Shown: positions 44,197-51,966 of the stretch, in pieces | Position numbering within the stretch: position 1 is the first letter of the stretch | Layout: each line of letters begins with the position of its first letter | NCBI RefSeq assembly: GCF_014197145.1 | Contig: NZ_JACIEZ010000003.1 | Location: 248,001 to 312,000, forward strand | DNA length: 64,000 nucleotides | Source: Gellertiella hungarica | GTDB taxonomy: Bacteria > Pseudomonadota > Alphaproteobacteria > Rhizobiales > Rhizobiaceae | Direction: 5' to 3' | Notes under the pieces: generated by a model | The model's input: only the letters and a program-made list of their open reading frames with translations | Told to the model about the DNA's origin: nothing | The model's database searches: none | Made by a program: the position numbers and the translations under genes

Positions 44197-45408
44197 ATGG
44201 AAAAGTTCGAGGTTGCGGTCGTCGGTGGCGGTTTGGCGGGTCAGATTGCAGCCCTTGCCCTGGCGCGGGCGGGACGCAAGATCGTGCTGCTGGCGCCCGA
44301 GCCTGCGGCGGCCGACAAACGGACGACCGCGCTGATGGACCAGTCCATACGCTTCATGGAACGCCTCGGAGTCTGGGAGAACATGGCCGGCAGCACCGCC
44401 GCGCTCTCCACCATGCAGATCATCGACGGCACGAAGCGTCTGCTGCGGGCGCCGCCGGTCGCCTTCCGCGCCTCGGAAGTCGGGCTCCATGCCTTCGGAT
44501 ACAATTTCCCTAACGCTGCCATGCTGCCCGTACTGTCTGCGGCCCTCGAAGCAGAACCCAATGCAACCCTTCGCAAGGCTGCGGCAGAGCGGATTTCGCA
44601 CCGCACGGATGCGGTGGAAATCCTGCTCGCCGATGGCAGCCTTATCGAAGCCGATTTCGTGGTGGGTGCCGATGGACGCCGCTCGCCTGTGCGCGACAGC
44701 GCAGGAATCGACGTGCGCACTTGGTCCTACCCTCAATCCGCGCTGGTGCTGAATTTCCGGCACGAGCGGCCGCACCGCAATGTCTCGACGGAGTTCCACA
44801 CGGAGGCCGGTCCATTCACCCAGGTGCCGCTGCCCGGCGACCGTTCCAGCCTGGTGTGGGTCATGAAGCCTGCAGAAGCCGAGGCGATGCGCGATCTTCC
44901 GCTGGCAGAGCTCAGCCGCCGCGTCGAGGAGCGCATGCAGTCGCTGCTCGGCAAGGTGGAGGTGGAAGAGGGCGTTCAGGCATGGCCTCTGTCCGGCATG
45001 ATGGCCAAGGCTTTCGGCAAGGGCCGGGTGGCCCTGGTTGGCGAAGCGAGCCATGTTTTCCCGCCCATCGGCGCACAGGGGCTCAATCTCAGCCTTCGCG
45101 ACATCATGGCGCTCGTCGACATCATCGCTCCCTCTTCCGGTGGACCGATTCCCGCGGATGCGGGCGACCGTTTCGACCGCAAGCGCCGCGCTGACGTGAT
45201 GAGCCGAACGGCAAGTGTCGACCTCCTCAACCGCTCGCTTCTGTCCGACTTCCTGCCGATGCAGATGCTGCGTGCGGCTGGCCTTCACGTGCTTGCCAGT
45301 GTCCCGCCGCTCCGGGGCCTGGTGATGCGCGAGGGTGTGGAGCCCGGTCGTGGCTTTCGCTCGATACCTTCAGCCCTGCGGGAAAAGCTCCGCCGGAAGG
45401 AAGCCTGA
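44197..45408 (+). CDS. UbiH/UbiF family FAD-dependent monooxygenase
   Basis: 403 residues. FAD-binding signature VAVVGGGLAGQIAALALARAG at the N-terminus, the VVGADGRRSPVRDSAGI (DG) motif near 165, and VALVGEASHVFPPIGAQGLNLSLRD (GD-type) near 285. Such enzymes hydroxylate the ubiquinone ring, usually membrane-bound. Whether it acts at C5, C6 or C8 cannot be told. I chose the ATG at 44197, which starts at the Rossmann fold; an in-frame ATG at 44170 adds nine residues. The C-terminus overlaps the convergent AEC gene by 39 bp. Confidence 0.85.
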   Translation: MEKFEVAVVGGGLAGQIAALALARAGRKIVLLAPEPAAADKRTTALMDQSIRFMERLGVWENMAGSTAALSTMQIIDGTKRLLRAPPVAFRASEVGLHAFGYNFPNAAMLPVLSAALEAEPNATLRKAAAERISHRTDAVEILLADGSLIEADFVVGADGRRSPVRDSAGIDVRTWSYPQSALVLNFRHERPHRNVSTEFHTEAGPFTQVPLPGDRSSLVWVMKPAEAEAMRDLPLAELSRRVEERMQSLLGKVEVEEGVQAWPLSGMMAKAFGKGRVALVGEASHVFPPIGAQGLNLSLRDIMALVDIIAPSSGGPIPADAGDRFDRKRRADVMSRTASVDLLNRSLLSDFLPMQMLRAAGLHVLASVPPLRGLVMREGVEPGRGFRSIPSALREKLRRKEA

Positions 45409-46338
45409 GCGAAGCGCGTAAAGCACGAGCGTGATGGTGCCCACGGACACCACGGTGCTGATCAGGATCGTCGCCGAAGCCCGCTCCTGCCAGGTGTGAT
45501 ACTGCTGACCGATCACGAAGACATTGGCAGCCGTCGGCAGCGCAGCCAGCAGCACCGCCGACTGTATCCAGACCGGATCGAAGCCGCCCACCGATGCCAG
45601 CACGAGATAGACGATGGCCGGATGCAGCAGCAGCTTGGCCGGCACGATGTAGTAGATCTCCGCCGGCACTCTCTTCAGCGGCCGGAGCGCAAGCGTGACC
45701 CCCATGGCGAAAAGCGCGCAAGGCGCCGCGGCCTGCGCCAGCGTATTCACCAGTTGCTCTGCGGGTGCCGGAACCGGAACGGCAAGCGCGACCACCACGA
45801 AGCCCGCTGCGCAGGACAGTATGAACGGATGCAATGCCACCTTGGCGAGGATGGTGAAGGCCAGCCGTCCGGGCGAACGCTTCTCGCCGCCGGCAAAGGC
45901 CATCATTGCCGGCGCCACGATGAAATGCATCGCATTCTCGAAGCAGACGATCAGAGCGACGGGAACGGCCGCCCTTTCGCCCAGCGCGAGCAGGGCAAGT
46001 CCCGGCCCCATGTAGCCGATATTGCCATAGGCGCCGCCGAAGGCCTGCACCGTCGATTCCGCCACCGGATTCCGGCGGATGATTCGTCCCGCGAGATACA
46101 CCGCCGCGAAAACGAGATAGGTGGCCGCAACATCGGCCAGAATGAAGTCGATCCGGGTCAGGTCATGAAGCGGCGTCTTGGACACCAGCTTGAAGAAGAG
46201 CGCAGGCAGCGCCGCATAGATGATGAAGGTGTTCATCCAGCCGAGCGCTTCCGCCTGCTGGCCGGTGATGCGCGCTGCACCATAGCCGATCAGGATGAGG
46301 CCGAAGAACGGCAGGAGGAGCGCCAGTATTTCGAGCAT
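45370..46338 (-). CDS. AEC (auxin efflux carrier) family transporter
   Basis: 322 residues with ten hydrophobic helices, the membrane transport protein fold of AEC/PIN-like carriers. The start MLEILALLLPFFGLILIGYG and ITGQQAEALGWMNTFIIYAALPALFF fit the family. Bacterial members move dicarboxylates or similar anions; the substrate is unknown here. It overlaps the monooxygenase gene tail to tail by 39 bp, and its start lies 30 bp from the ccdA stop codon, so the two minus-strand genes may share a transcript. Confidence 0.88.
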   Translation of the reverse strand: MLEILALLLPFFGLILIGYGAARITGQQAEALGWMNTFIIYAALPALFFKLVSKTPLHDLTRIDFILADVAATYLVFAAVYLAGRIIRRNPVAESTVQAFGGAYGNIGYMGPGLALLALGERAAVPVALIVCFENAMHFIVAPAMMAFAGGEKRSPGRLAFTILAKVALHPFILSCAAGFVVVALAVPVPAPAEQLVNTLAQAAAPCALFAMGVTLALRPLKRVPAEIYYIVPAKLLLHPAIVYLVLASVGGFDPVWIQSAVLLAALPTAANVFVIGQQYHTWQERASATILISTVVSVGTITLVLYALRSGFLPAELFPQG

Positions 46339-46368
46339 CGGCCACGTTTTCCCTGAGTGCCGGCTTCC

Positions 46369-47118
46369 TTAGCCGATTTGCCCGAGGATGGGAAAGGTCT
46401 GCTGGAACCAGATGGCCATGTCGCTGATGTAACCGAGGATGAAGGCGAGGCCCGTCAGGACCAGGAACAGCCCGAGGATCTTCTCCACCAGGCCCAGATG
46501 CCGGCGGAAACGCACGAGGAACCGCATGAACGCGCCCGAAAAGCCTGCCGCGATCCAGAACGGAACCGCAAGGCCGAGGGAATAGATGGCCAGAAGCAGC
46601 GCACCCCCGCCGACCGTTTCCTTCGAGGCTGCAACGCCGAGGATGGCTCCGAGCACCGGACCGATGCAGGGCGTCCAGCCGAAGGCAAAGGCAAGGCCCA
46701 TCACATAGGCGCCCGTCAGCGTCGCCGGTTTTGCCGAACTCTGGAAGCGGGCCTCCCGCGACAGAATGCCGATCCGGAAGACGCCGAGGAAATTGAGGCC
46801 CATCACGATGATGATCAGGCCGCCGATCTTCGACAGAAGGTCAAGGTGCTGGCGGAGCAGCCCGCCGATGGTCGAGGCCCCCGCCCCCAGTGCCACGAAC
46901 ACGGTTGCAAAGCCGAGCGTGAAGAGCACTGCAGGCCCCAGCACCGCAAGCCTTCCCTGCGTCCCCCTGCCCTTGTCCATGCCCGCGCGAAAATCTTCCA
47001 CCGAGACGCCAGCCATGTAGCAGAGATAGGGAGGGACCAGCGGCAGGACGCAGGGTGACAGGAAGGACAATGCACCGGCAAGCAGCGCGCTCAGGAAGGA
47101 AATGTCAGCAATCATCAT
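46369..47118 (-). CDS. ccdA: cytochrome c biogenesis protein CcdA
   Basis: 249 residues with six transmembrane helices. The two conserved cysteines are present: GALSFLSPCVLPLVPPYLCY in helix 1 and FGWTPCIGPVLGAI in helix 4. CcdA passes electrons from cytoplasmic thioredoxin across the membrane to periplasmic thiol proteins that keep apocytochrome c reduced. Start MMIADISFLSALLAG. It lies upstream of the AEC gene on the same strand and is followed on the plus strand by tRNA-Lys. Confidence 0.93.
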   Translation of the reverse strand: MMIADISFLSALLAGALSFLSPCVLPLVPPYLCYMAGVSVEDFRAGMDKGRGTQGRLAVLGPAVLFTLGFATVFVALGAGASTIGGLLRQHLDLLSKIGGLIIIVMGLNFLGVFRIGILSREARFQSSAKPATLTGAYVMGLAFAFGWTPCIGPVLGAILGVAASKETVGGGALLLAIYSLGLAVPFWIAAGFSGAFMRFLVRFRRHLGLVEKILGLFLVLTGLAFILGYISDMAIWFQQTFPILGQIG

Positions 47119-47323
47119 GCAGCCCTGCGGTCGGTCTTCGGGTTCCGGCTGTTCCTAGCCAATGACAGCCTGCCATGCCAATCACCTTTGTGTTTTGCGT
47201 TCCGCCAAATTGTCGCGGAAAAAGCGAAAAAAAACGCAAGCGAGCGGGTTGACCCGACAAGGCCTCCTGCATATGTTCCGCGCACTTCCCGAGGGGGCCA
47301 TCCGACGCCCTCTCCATCCGTGG

Positions 47324-47399
47324 GAGCGCGTAGCTCAGTCGGTAGAGCAACTGACTTTTAATCAGTAGGTCCAGGGTTCGAATCCCTGCGCGCTCACCA
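47324..47399 (+). tRNA. tRNA-Lys (UUU)
   Basis: Complete cloverleaf of 76 nt including the encoded CCA. Acceptor stem GAGCGCG (47324-47330) pairs with CGCGCTC (47389-47395). The anticodon stem ACTGA/TCAGT encloses CTTTTAA with anticodon TTT at 47357-47359, and the T-arm carries GGTTCGAATCC. It reads AAA and AAG. No terminator was seen directly after it. Confidence 0.97.
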
Positions 47400-47612
47400 C
47401 CTTTACAATGTTCGATCCGTCACACGATTGCTGTCTTGCGCACCCCTGCCGTCGCGCCGTCGTGGCATTTGAAAGATCGGAACGTTGCCGAGCCTCTCGC
47501 CGCGTCCGGCTTGCCTTCCCAAGGCTCCTTTTTCACACGAGAACCGGTCAGGCGATAAGCCGATTCAGTCCGGAAGTAATGGCGCGCTGCGGTAAGCTGT
47601 TGAATTTTATGG

Positions 47613-47637
47613 GGAACCCCTTTGGAGCTGTGCCGTT
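47613..47637 (+). promoter_or_regulatory. EcfG (general stress sigma factor) promoter
   Basis: GGAAC at 47613-47617, 16 bp, CGTT at 47634-47637: an exact match to the alphaproteobacterial EcfG/RpoE2 consensus GGAAC-N16/17-CGTT. The -10 element lies 41 bp before the KGG gene start. Confidence 0.85.
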
Positions 47638-47678
47638 GTGTAAGGGCGGGGCAACAACACCAAAAGGAGTTCAACCGA

Positions 47679-47855
47679 ATGGCTAACCAGCAACAGAACC
47701 AATCCTCCGGTGACAATTCCAAGCGTGGCTTCGCGCCGATGGACAGCGAGAAACAACGCGAGATCGCCTCCAAGGGAGGCCAGGCCTCCGGTGGCAATTT
47801 CAAGAACGATCCCGCGCGGGCTGCAGAAGCCGGCCGCAAGGGCGGCCAGCACTAA
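47679..47855 (+). CDS. KGG-repeat stress-induced protein (con-10/GsiB-like)
   Basis: 58 residues, hydrophilic and disorder-prone. It carries the KGG motif pattern: KRGFAPMDSEKQREIASKGG, then QASGGNF and AAEAGRKGGQH. Such short proteins accumulate under general stress and starvation in bacteria and fungi; the molecular role is unclear. AAAAGGAG lies nine bases before the ATG. An EcfG-type promoter is 41 bp upstream, and a DUF892 gene follows after a strong hairpin, forming a general-stress pair. Confidence 0.9.
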   Translation: MANQQQNQSSGDNSKRGFAPMDSEKQREIASKGGQASGGNFKNDPARAAEAGRKGGQH

Positions 47856-47864
47856 TACCGATCA

Positions 47865-47887
47865 GAGGCGGGGTTCGGCCCCGCCTC
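47865..47887 (+). other. intercistronic hairpin between the KGG and DUF892 genes
   Basis: GAGGCGGGG (47865-47873) pairs perfectly with CCCCGCCTC (47879-47887) around a TTCGG loop. No T-tract follows, so read-through is expected; it may protect the upstream mRNA or dampen the downstream gene. Confidence 0.6.
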
Positions 47888-47905
47888 ATTCACGAGGAGA
47901 TCACC

Positions 47906-48421
47906 ATGCAGGACCAGACCGTCCTCCGGGACATATTCGTTACAGGCCTGCGCAACGCGCACGCCATGGAAAACCAGGCCCTGTCGCTGATGAAGCCGCA
48001 GGTCCAGCGTATCGCCCGCTATCCAGAGGTCGCGGAGCGGCTGAAGGCCCACATTGCGGAGACCGAAGGGCAGATCGTTCGGCTGGAGGATATCCTCGAA
48101 AGCCTGAACGAGGATAATTCGACCCTGAAAGATCTTGCGCTGTCGTTCGGCGGCTCCGTTGCGGCGCTTGGCCATACGCTGGCCGAAGACGAAATCCTCA
48201 AGAACGCTCTCGCATCCTACGCATTCGAGAACTATGAAATCGCAGCCTACAAGTCGCTGCTGACGATGGCTGAAATGGGAGGCTACGGGGCGGCAAAGCC
48301 CATCCTTCAGCAAAACCTCCGCGAAGAAGAGCAGATGGCAGACTGGCTGGACCAGGAACTGCCCGTCATTACGCGCCGCTACGCGGACCTGTCCATGGCT
48401 GGGGAAGACGCGAGCGCCTGA
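47906..48421 (+). CDS. DUF892 ferritin-like protein (YciE/YciF family)
   Basis: 171 residues. Four-helix-bundle DUF892 family: the start LRDIFVTGLRNAHAMENQAL, HIAETEGQIVRLEDILESL in the middle, and SYAFENYEIAAYKSLLTMAE near 105-125, with Glu and His residues placed as in ferritin-like metal sites. YciE/YciF proteins are induced in stress and are thought to bind iron or act in oxidative protection. CACGAGGAGATCACC precedes the ATG. Predicted co-transcription with the KGG gene from an EcfG promoter. The 3' end overlaps the NUDIX gene by 43 bp. Confidence 0.88.
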   Translation: MQDQTVLRDIFVTGLRNAHAMENQALSLMKPQVQRIARYPEVAERLKAHIAETEGQIVRLEDILESLNEDNSTLKDLALSFGGSVAALGHTLAEDEILKNALASYAFENYEIAAYKSLLTMAEMGGYGAAKPILQQNLREEEQMADWLDQELPVITRRYADLSMAGEDASA

Positions 48422-48864
48422 GCATTTGACAGAACACCGTCGTCAGCCGCAGGCGCGCGGCTGACAACCCTCCGGATCCGGCGCTTCAGAAGCGGCAATC
48501 CTTTTTCAAGCGGCATCCAGCGCCGGCTCCGCACCCCGGCCTCCGGAAATTCATCCCACTCCCGATCGACCAGCATGCTGTGAACGGATACTCGGCGCAG
48601 GCGGAGCCTGCCCCTTTTGCGATAGAGATAGTGACCAAGCGGGCGGGCGGTCACCTGTCCTGTCACGCCGGCCTCTTCGAAGGCCTCGCGCAATGCGGCG
48701 CTGTCCGCGCTTTCCCCGGCCTCGATCGTGCCCTTGGGCAATGTCCATCGGCCCGTCGTCTTGCTGGTCACCAGCAGGATTTCGGGGCCCTCTACCCCCT
48801 GGCGAATGCAGAGTGCCGAGGCCTGCGGAACCAGGAACATCCGGATGAAATGGGAAATCATCAA
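48379..48864 (-). CDS. NUDIX hydrolase
   Basis: 161 residues. The Nudix box is complete: G at GTIEAGE, then REAFEEAGV, matching GX5EX7REUXEEXGU around residues 45-67. Upstream is RWTLPKGTIEAGES, as in DIPP-type enzymes, so a nucleoside- or inositol-polyphosphate hydrolase is possible; the substrate is not determined. Start M codons lie at 48864 and 48861, with no strong ribosome-binding site. It overlaps the DUF892 gene tail to tail by 43 bp. Its upstream region carries a 13-bp motif shared with the next gene to the right. Confidence 0.85.
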   Translation of the reverse strand: MMISHFIRMFLVPQASALCIRQGVEGPEILLVTSKTTGRWTLPKGTIEAGESADSAALREAFEEAGVTGQVTARPLGHYLYRKRGRLRLRRVSVHSMLVDREWDEFPEAGVRSRRWMPLEKGLPLLKRRIRRVVSRAPAADDGVLSNAQALASSPAMDRSA

Positions 48865-48930
48865 TAACCGTGTCGACTGTTGGCAATGGCATCGCCGACG
48901 CGCTTCCGCCGGCGCGACCGGTCCGCATTT

Positions 48931-48943
48931 ACAAACATTGTTT
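48931..48943 (-). promoter_or_regulatory. shared 13-bp motif AAACAATGTTTGT, copy 1
   Basis: Minus strand AAACAATGTTTGT (palindromic core AAACAATGTTT), 67 bp before the NUDIX start. The same 13 bases recur at 49411-49423 before the neighbouring minus-strand gene, hinting at a shared regulator or a local duplication of the promoter. Confidence 0.4.
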
Positions 48944-49057
48944 TACAGAAATCGCAACCCATCATTAAATCCCCCGATAATCTGCAGTGTACGGTTGCGT
49001 TTGCGAGAGCCGCGGATGCCATCGGCGCCCCGCGCCTGCCTGAGGCCATCTCTGTCG

Positions 49058-49375
49058 CTATGAAGCCTGTCGCCGGAGCGCGCCTTGCTCTCCCGGGGAG
49101 AAGGCGCCCGCAACGTCTGCCTCCGCCTTCTCCGCCGAAGCGGGAAGCAGATGTGCCGGCGCTGGCCGCATCCATTCCGGATCTTCGCCCGTCAGTGATC
49201 TGATCGCGACGACCACAGCGTCTGCGAGTCTGTGTACCGCCGTGTAATCCTCGGAGGCCGGAGAAAGATTGGTGAGGTCAATCCTCAGGTGACGGTGGAG
49301 CCGCGCGGCGGCCTCGACGGTCGCAGCGCGTTCGCGATCGTTCAGCAAGTTCTTTCTCTTGTGGCGGGCAATCAT
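49058..49375 (-). CDS. small protein of unknown function, predicted SOS-regulated
   Basis: 105 residues, unrecognised. The N-terminus is basic (MIARHKRKNLLNDRERAATV), followed by an amphipathic helical region (AARLHRHLRIDLTNL), AVHRLADAVVVAIRSLTGED and a variable Ala/Glu-rich tail with low complexity. No signal peptide or membrane helix. The ATG at 49375 is fixed by GAGGAAAGAC just upstream; an earlier in-frame start would run through the operator. A perfect LexA box lies 22 bp before the ATG, overlapping a TTGAAA-N16-TATGTT promoter, so the gene should be induced by DNA damage. Its role is unknown. Confidence 0.65.
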   Translation of the reverse strand: MIARHKRKNLLNDRERAATVEAAARLHRHLRIDLTNLSPASEDYTAVHRLADAVVVAIRSLTGEDPEWMRPAPAHLLPASAEKAEADVAGAFSPGEQGALRRQAS

Positions 49376-49397
49376 GTCTTTCCTCTTGGGAGGGCAT

Positions 49398-49412
49398 GAA
49401 CATATCATGAAC
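49398..49412 (-). promoter_or_regulatory. LexA (SOS) box before the small protein gene
   Basis: On the minus strand GTTCATGATATGTTC is an exact GTTC-N7-GTTC match, ending 22 bp before the ATG at 49375. It overlaps a TTGAAA / TATGTT promoter (16-bp spacer), where repressor binding would block RNA polymerase. Confidence 0.75.
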
Positions 49413-49423
49413 AAACATTGTTT
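49411..49423 (-). promoter_or_regulatory. shared 13-bp motif AAACAATGTTTGT, copy 2
   Basis: Second copy of the motif at 48931-48943, here lying between the -35 and -10 elements and abutting the LexA box of the small protein gene. Confidence 0.4.
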
Positions 49424-49450
49424 CAAGATACCTGCCGGGCCTGAGACGGA

Positions 49451-49472
49451 AAAAGGGCCCGCAGGCCCTTTT
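49451..49472. terminator. bidirectional rho-independent terminator
   Basis: AAAAGGGCC (49451-49459) pairs with GGCCCTTTT (49464-49472) around CGCA. It lies 27 bp past the chemoreceptor stop on the minus strand. Confidence 0.85.
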
Positions 49473-49498
49473 GTCTTGCACTTGTTCCGGCAGGGCCA

Positions 49499-51586
49499 TC
49501 AGGCTGCATACCGTCCTGCCTGATGGGCATGATCGGACAGCGTGAAACGGGCGATGAGGTCGCGCAGACGCTCCGTTTCCGCTGCCAGCGTGGCGCTCGC
49601 GGCGTTGTTTTCCTCCACCATGGCGGCATTCTGCTGCGTGACCTGATCCATCTGGTTCATGGCCGTATTGACTTCCTTCAGGCCGATCGACTGCTCGTTG
49701 GCGGAGGTGGCGATGGTTTCCATGTGGGCGTTCACCGAACCGATAAGGTCCTCGATGGACTTCAGCGCCTCGCCCGTTTCCCTGACGAACTGAACGCCGC
49801 CCCGGACCTCGATGTTGGAGGTCTCGATGAGTGTCTTGATCTCCTTTGCCGCCCCGGCCGAACGCTGTGCCAGTTCACGCACTTCCTGTGCCACGACGGC
49901 GAAACCCTTTCCGGCCTCGCCGGCGCGGGCGGCTTCCACGCCGGCATTCAGCGCCAGCAGGTTCGTCTGGAAGGCAATCTCGTCGATGACGCCGATGATG
50001 TTCGAGATCTGATTTGCGGAGCCTTCGATGCGCCCCATCGCGTCGACGGCCTTGGCCACGATTTCCCCGGAATGGCGGGTACTTGCATTGGCCTTGGCGG
50101 TGACCACCCTCGCCTCTTCCACCCTGCGGGAAGCATTGGTCACATTGGCAGTAATCTCATCGAGTGCGGCCGCCGTCTCTTCCAGCGTGGCAGCCTGCTG
50201 CTCCGTCCGGCGGGAGAGATCGTCAGCACCATGGCTGATTTCGCGGGTGCCCGCGTCCAGATGGCTGACAGAGCCGGCAACGGCGCGAATGGTTTCCTCC
50301 AGCGCGGCAGCGGTGCGGTTGAAGTGCTCGCGGATGATGTCGAAGTCGTTGTTGAAGGCTGTGGTGATCCGCACCGTCAGATCCCCGGCGGCCAGGCGCG
50401 CAAAGGCGGGTTCGACGGCTGCAATCAGGGCGCGGCGCGCATCGACGGTGGCCTGTTCGGCAGCCGACGACATCTGCTCGCGATTGCGCAGCTCCATTTC
50501 AGCCGCCTCCTTCTGCATCTGGTCGCGCTCGTCCTGGGCACGACGGAAGACGCCGAGTGCGGCATACATGGAGCCGATCTCCGCCTTGTTGGCGCTTTCC
50601 GGAACCGTCAGGCCGCGCTCGCCGCTTGCAAGCCGCATCATGATGTCCGTCAGGGTATTGATCGGCCGGGAAATGTTGCGGCCGAGCGCCGTCACGATCA
50701 CGCCGGTTGCGACCGCAAGGAAGCCTGCCATGCCGAAAACGACGATGTTGACATAGAAGGCCGCCTGATCGCGTGCGGCAACCGCGGCGGCGTCCACCTT
50801 GTCCAGCTCTTCGCCAAAGGACTGGAACGAGGCGGAGAAGGTGGCATAGGCAGCGTCCATGTTCTCGCGGGCAGTCTTCTCGGCCTTGATGCATTCGATG
50901 ATGGCATTGAATGCGGTCACATAGGCGTCGATGTGTTCGACCGCGCGCGCCTTGTTCTCCGCGCCGCCAAAGGCCGCTTCGGGCGTGCTCTTGATGGCGG
51001 TGACGGAATCCATCACCTGGCTCGAATACTTCTCGGTACGGCGCATGAGAAAGTCCTTCTCGTTGCGGCGAAGCCGAAGCAATTCGATCTGAAGGTCTTT
51101 CTGGCTGAGAGACTTGAAATCCGATTCGACTGCATGCACCGCAGAACGAAGCTGACCGAGAGCGCCCTTCTCCGGCGTGAGGCCCATGGCCACTTCCGCA
51201 TCGACGGCTCCCTGCATGTCGCGCTGATAGGCCGCCAGCGCGCCGGAAAGCGCATCGACATTCGCCTTCAGCGCGGGGTCGACAGCGGTGGACAGCTCCT
51301 GGACGAGTTCGGCCCCTTTCTGGAGGTGGTTATGCGCTGCCGCGAACTGCGCCTCTTGCTTGTCGATCAGAAAGGCATTCATGGACGCATTTGCCGAAAC
51401 GAGGGCAAGGTTCACCGCCGCTGCGTGGGCGCGCAAATCCGACACGGTGTCAAACCGTGTCTCGAACACGGAGTTGACATAGCCTCCGGCCACGAAAGTC
51501 GTCACCAGTCCGCCCAGCCCGAGGCAGGCAAGAACGGCAATCAGCGTCATCTTGGCAGTTATCGTCATGCGATTGAGAAGGTGCAT
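49499..51586 (-). CDS. methyl-accepting chemotaxis protein
   Basis: 695 residues. First transmembrane helix near residues 12-35 (MTLIAVLACLGLGGLVTTFVAG), a helical periplasmic sensor of about 235 residues, a second helix (FYVNIVVFGMAGFLAVATGVIV, about 275-300), HAMP regions (GRNISRPINTLTDIMMRLASG; and a second near 405), and a signalling tip with IAFQTNLLALNAGVEAARAG. No C-terminal CheR/CheB pentapeptide is visible. The ligand is unknown. I chose the ATG at 51586 (MHLLNRMTITAKM) over one 20 codons earlier. Divergent from the hmu operon; a terminator follows. Confidence 0.93.
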   Translation of the reverse strand: MHLLNRMTITAKMTLIAVLACLGLGGLVTTFVAGGYVNSVFETRFDTVSDLRAHAAAVNLALVSANASMNAFLIDKQEAQFAAAHNHLQKGAELVQELSTAVDPALKANVDALSGALAAYQRDMQGAVDAEVAMGLTPEKGALGQLRSAVHAVESDFKSLSQKDLQIELLRLRRNEKDFLMRRTEKYSSQVMDSVTAIKSTPEAAFGGAENKARAVEHIDAYVTAFNAIIECIKAEKTARENMDAAYATFSASFQSFGEELDKVDAAAVAARDQAAFYVNIVVFGMAGFLAVATGVIVTALGRNISRPINTLTDIMMRLASGERGLTVPESANKAEIGSMYAALGVFRRAQDERDQMQKEAAEMELRNREQMSSAAEQATVDARRALIAAVEPAFARLAAGDLTVRITTAFNNDFDIIREHFNRTAAALEETIRAVAGSVSHLDAGTREISHGADDLSRRTEQQAATLEETAAALDEITANVTNASRRVEEARVVTAKANASTRHSGEIVAKAVDAMGRIEGSANQISNIIGVIDEIAFQTNLLALNAGVEAARAGEAGKGFAVVAQEVRELAQRSAGAAKEIKTLIETSNIEVRGGVQFVRETGEALKSIEDLIGSVNAHMETIATSANEQSIGLKEVNTAMNQMDQVTQQNAAMVEENNAASATLAAETERLRDLIARFTLSDHAHQAGRYAA

Positions 51587-51895
51587 TGCGGCAATCCGGT
51601 TGCGGTACAGGGGGGTCTGAAACAGGGCGGTGCGCCGGAAGATCATCGACCGGGAGCCGGAATCGGCTGGCCTCTCCGAGAGGCATGGACGAGCTATGCG
51701 CTTATAATTTTAATCTATTATTACCTCCGGGGGCGCTGTTTTGAGCAAGGATTTTTCGTGGATGGCCGGTTTTGGCCAGGGTTACACGCAAAGATCGCGA
51801 ATGGCTCGCTTAGGCTCCCCAACTACCGCTCCCGTTGTGCAAGCGCCCCCGAAATTTTACGCATGACCTCTTGTTCGCATCGCAATTTTTAAAGT

Positions 51896-51910
51896 TGACT
51901 CGCAAACTCA
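51896..51910 (+). promoter_or_regulatory. RirA-type iron-responsive box 1 of hmuP
   Basis: TGACTCGCAAACTCA is an exact TGA-N9-TCA match (the rhizobial iron-responsive operator). It overlaps a TTGACT -35-like hexamer 67 bp before the hmuP start. Confidence 0.75.
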
Positions 51911-51929
51911 TCTATTGCAGTGAAATACC

Positions 51930-51944
51930 TGACTTTAATTGTCA
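51930..51944 (+). promoter_or_regulatory. RirA-type iron-responsive box 2 of hmuP
   Basis: TGACTTTAATTGTCA is a second exact TGA-N9-TCA match, 34 bp from the first and 22 bp before the hmuP ATG. Confidence 0.7.
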
Positions 51945-51966
51945 TGTTTCTGCTCAGGACCCCGCG

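Larger units (their letters stand above)
51587..51966. other. chemoreceptor / hmu intergenic region
   Basis: 380 bp without a gene. The hmu-proximal end holds two TGA-N9-TCA boxes. The middle holds a 10-bp inverted repeat (CGGGGGCGCT at 51728-51737, AGCGCCCCCG at 51842-51851) spanning about 100 nt that includes a smaller TGGCC/GGCCA hairpin. Confidence 0.5.

Noticed and set aside
47408-47686. A 92-codon frame between tRNA-Lys and the KGG gene
   Set aside because: No ribosome-binding site, no motif, and it runs through the EcfG promoter and into the KGG gene in another frame.
48861-49175. A 104-codon minus-strand frame between NUDIX and the small protein
   Set aside because: Overlaps the better supported gene at 49058-49375 in another frame, has no ribosome-binding site, and has the Arg/Gly/Ala composition of a shadow frame.
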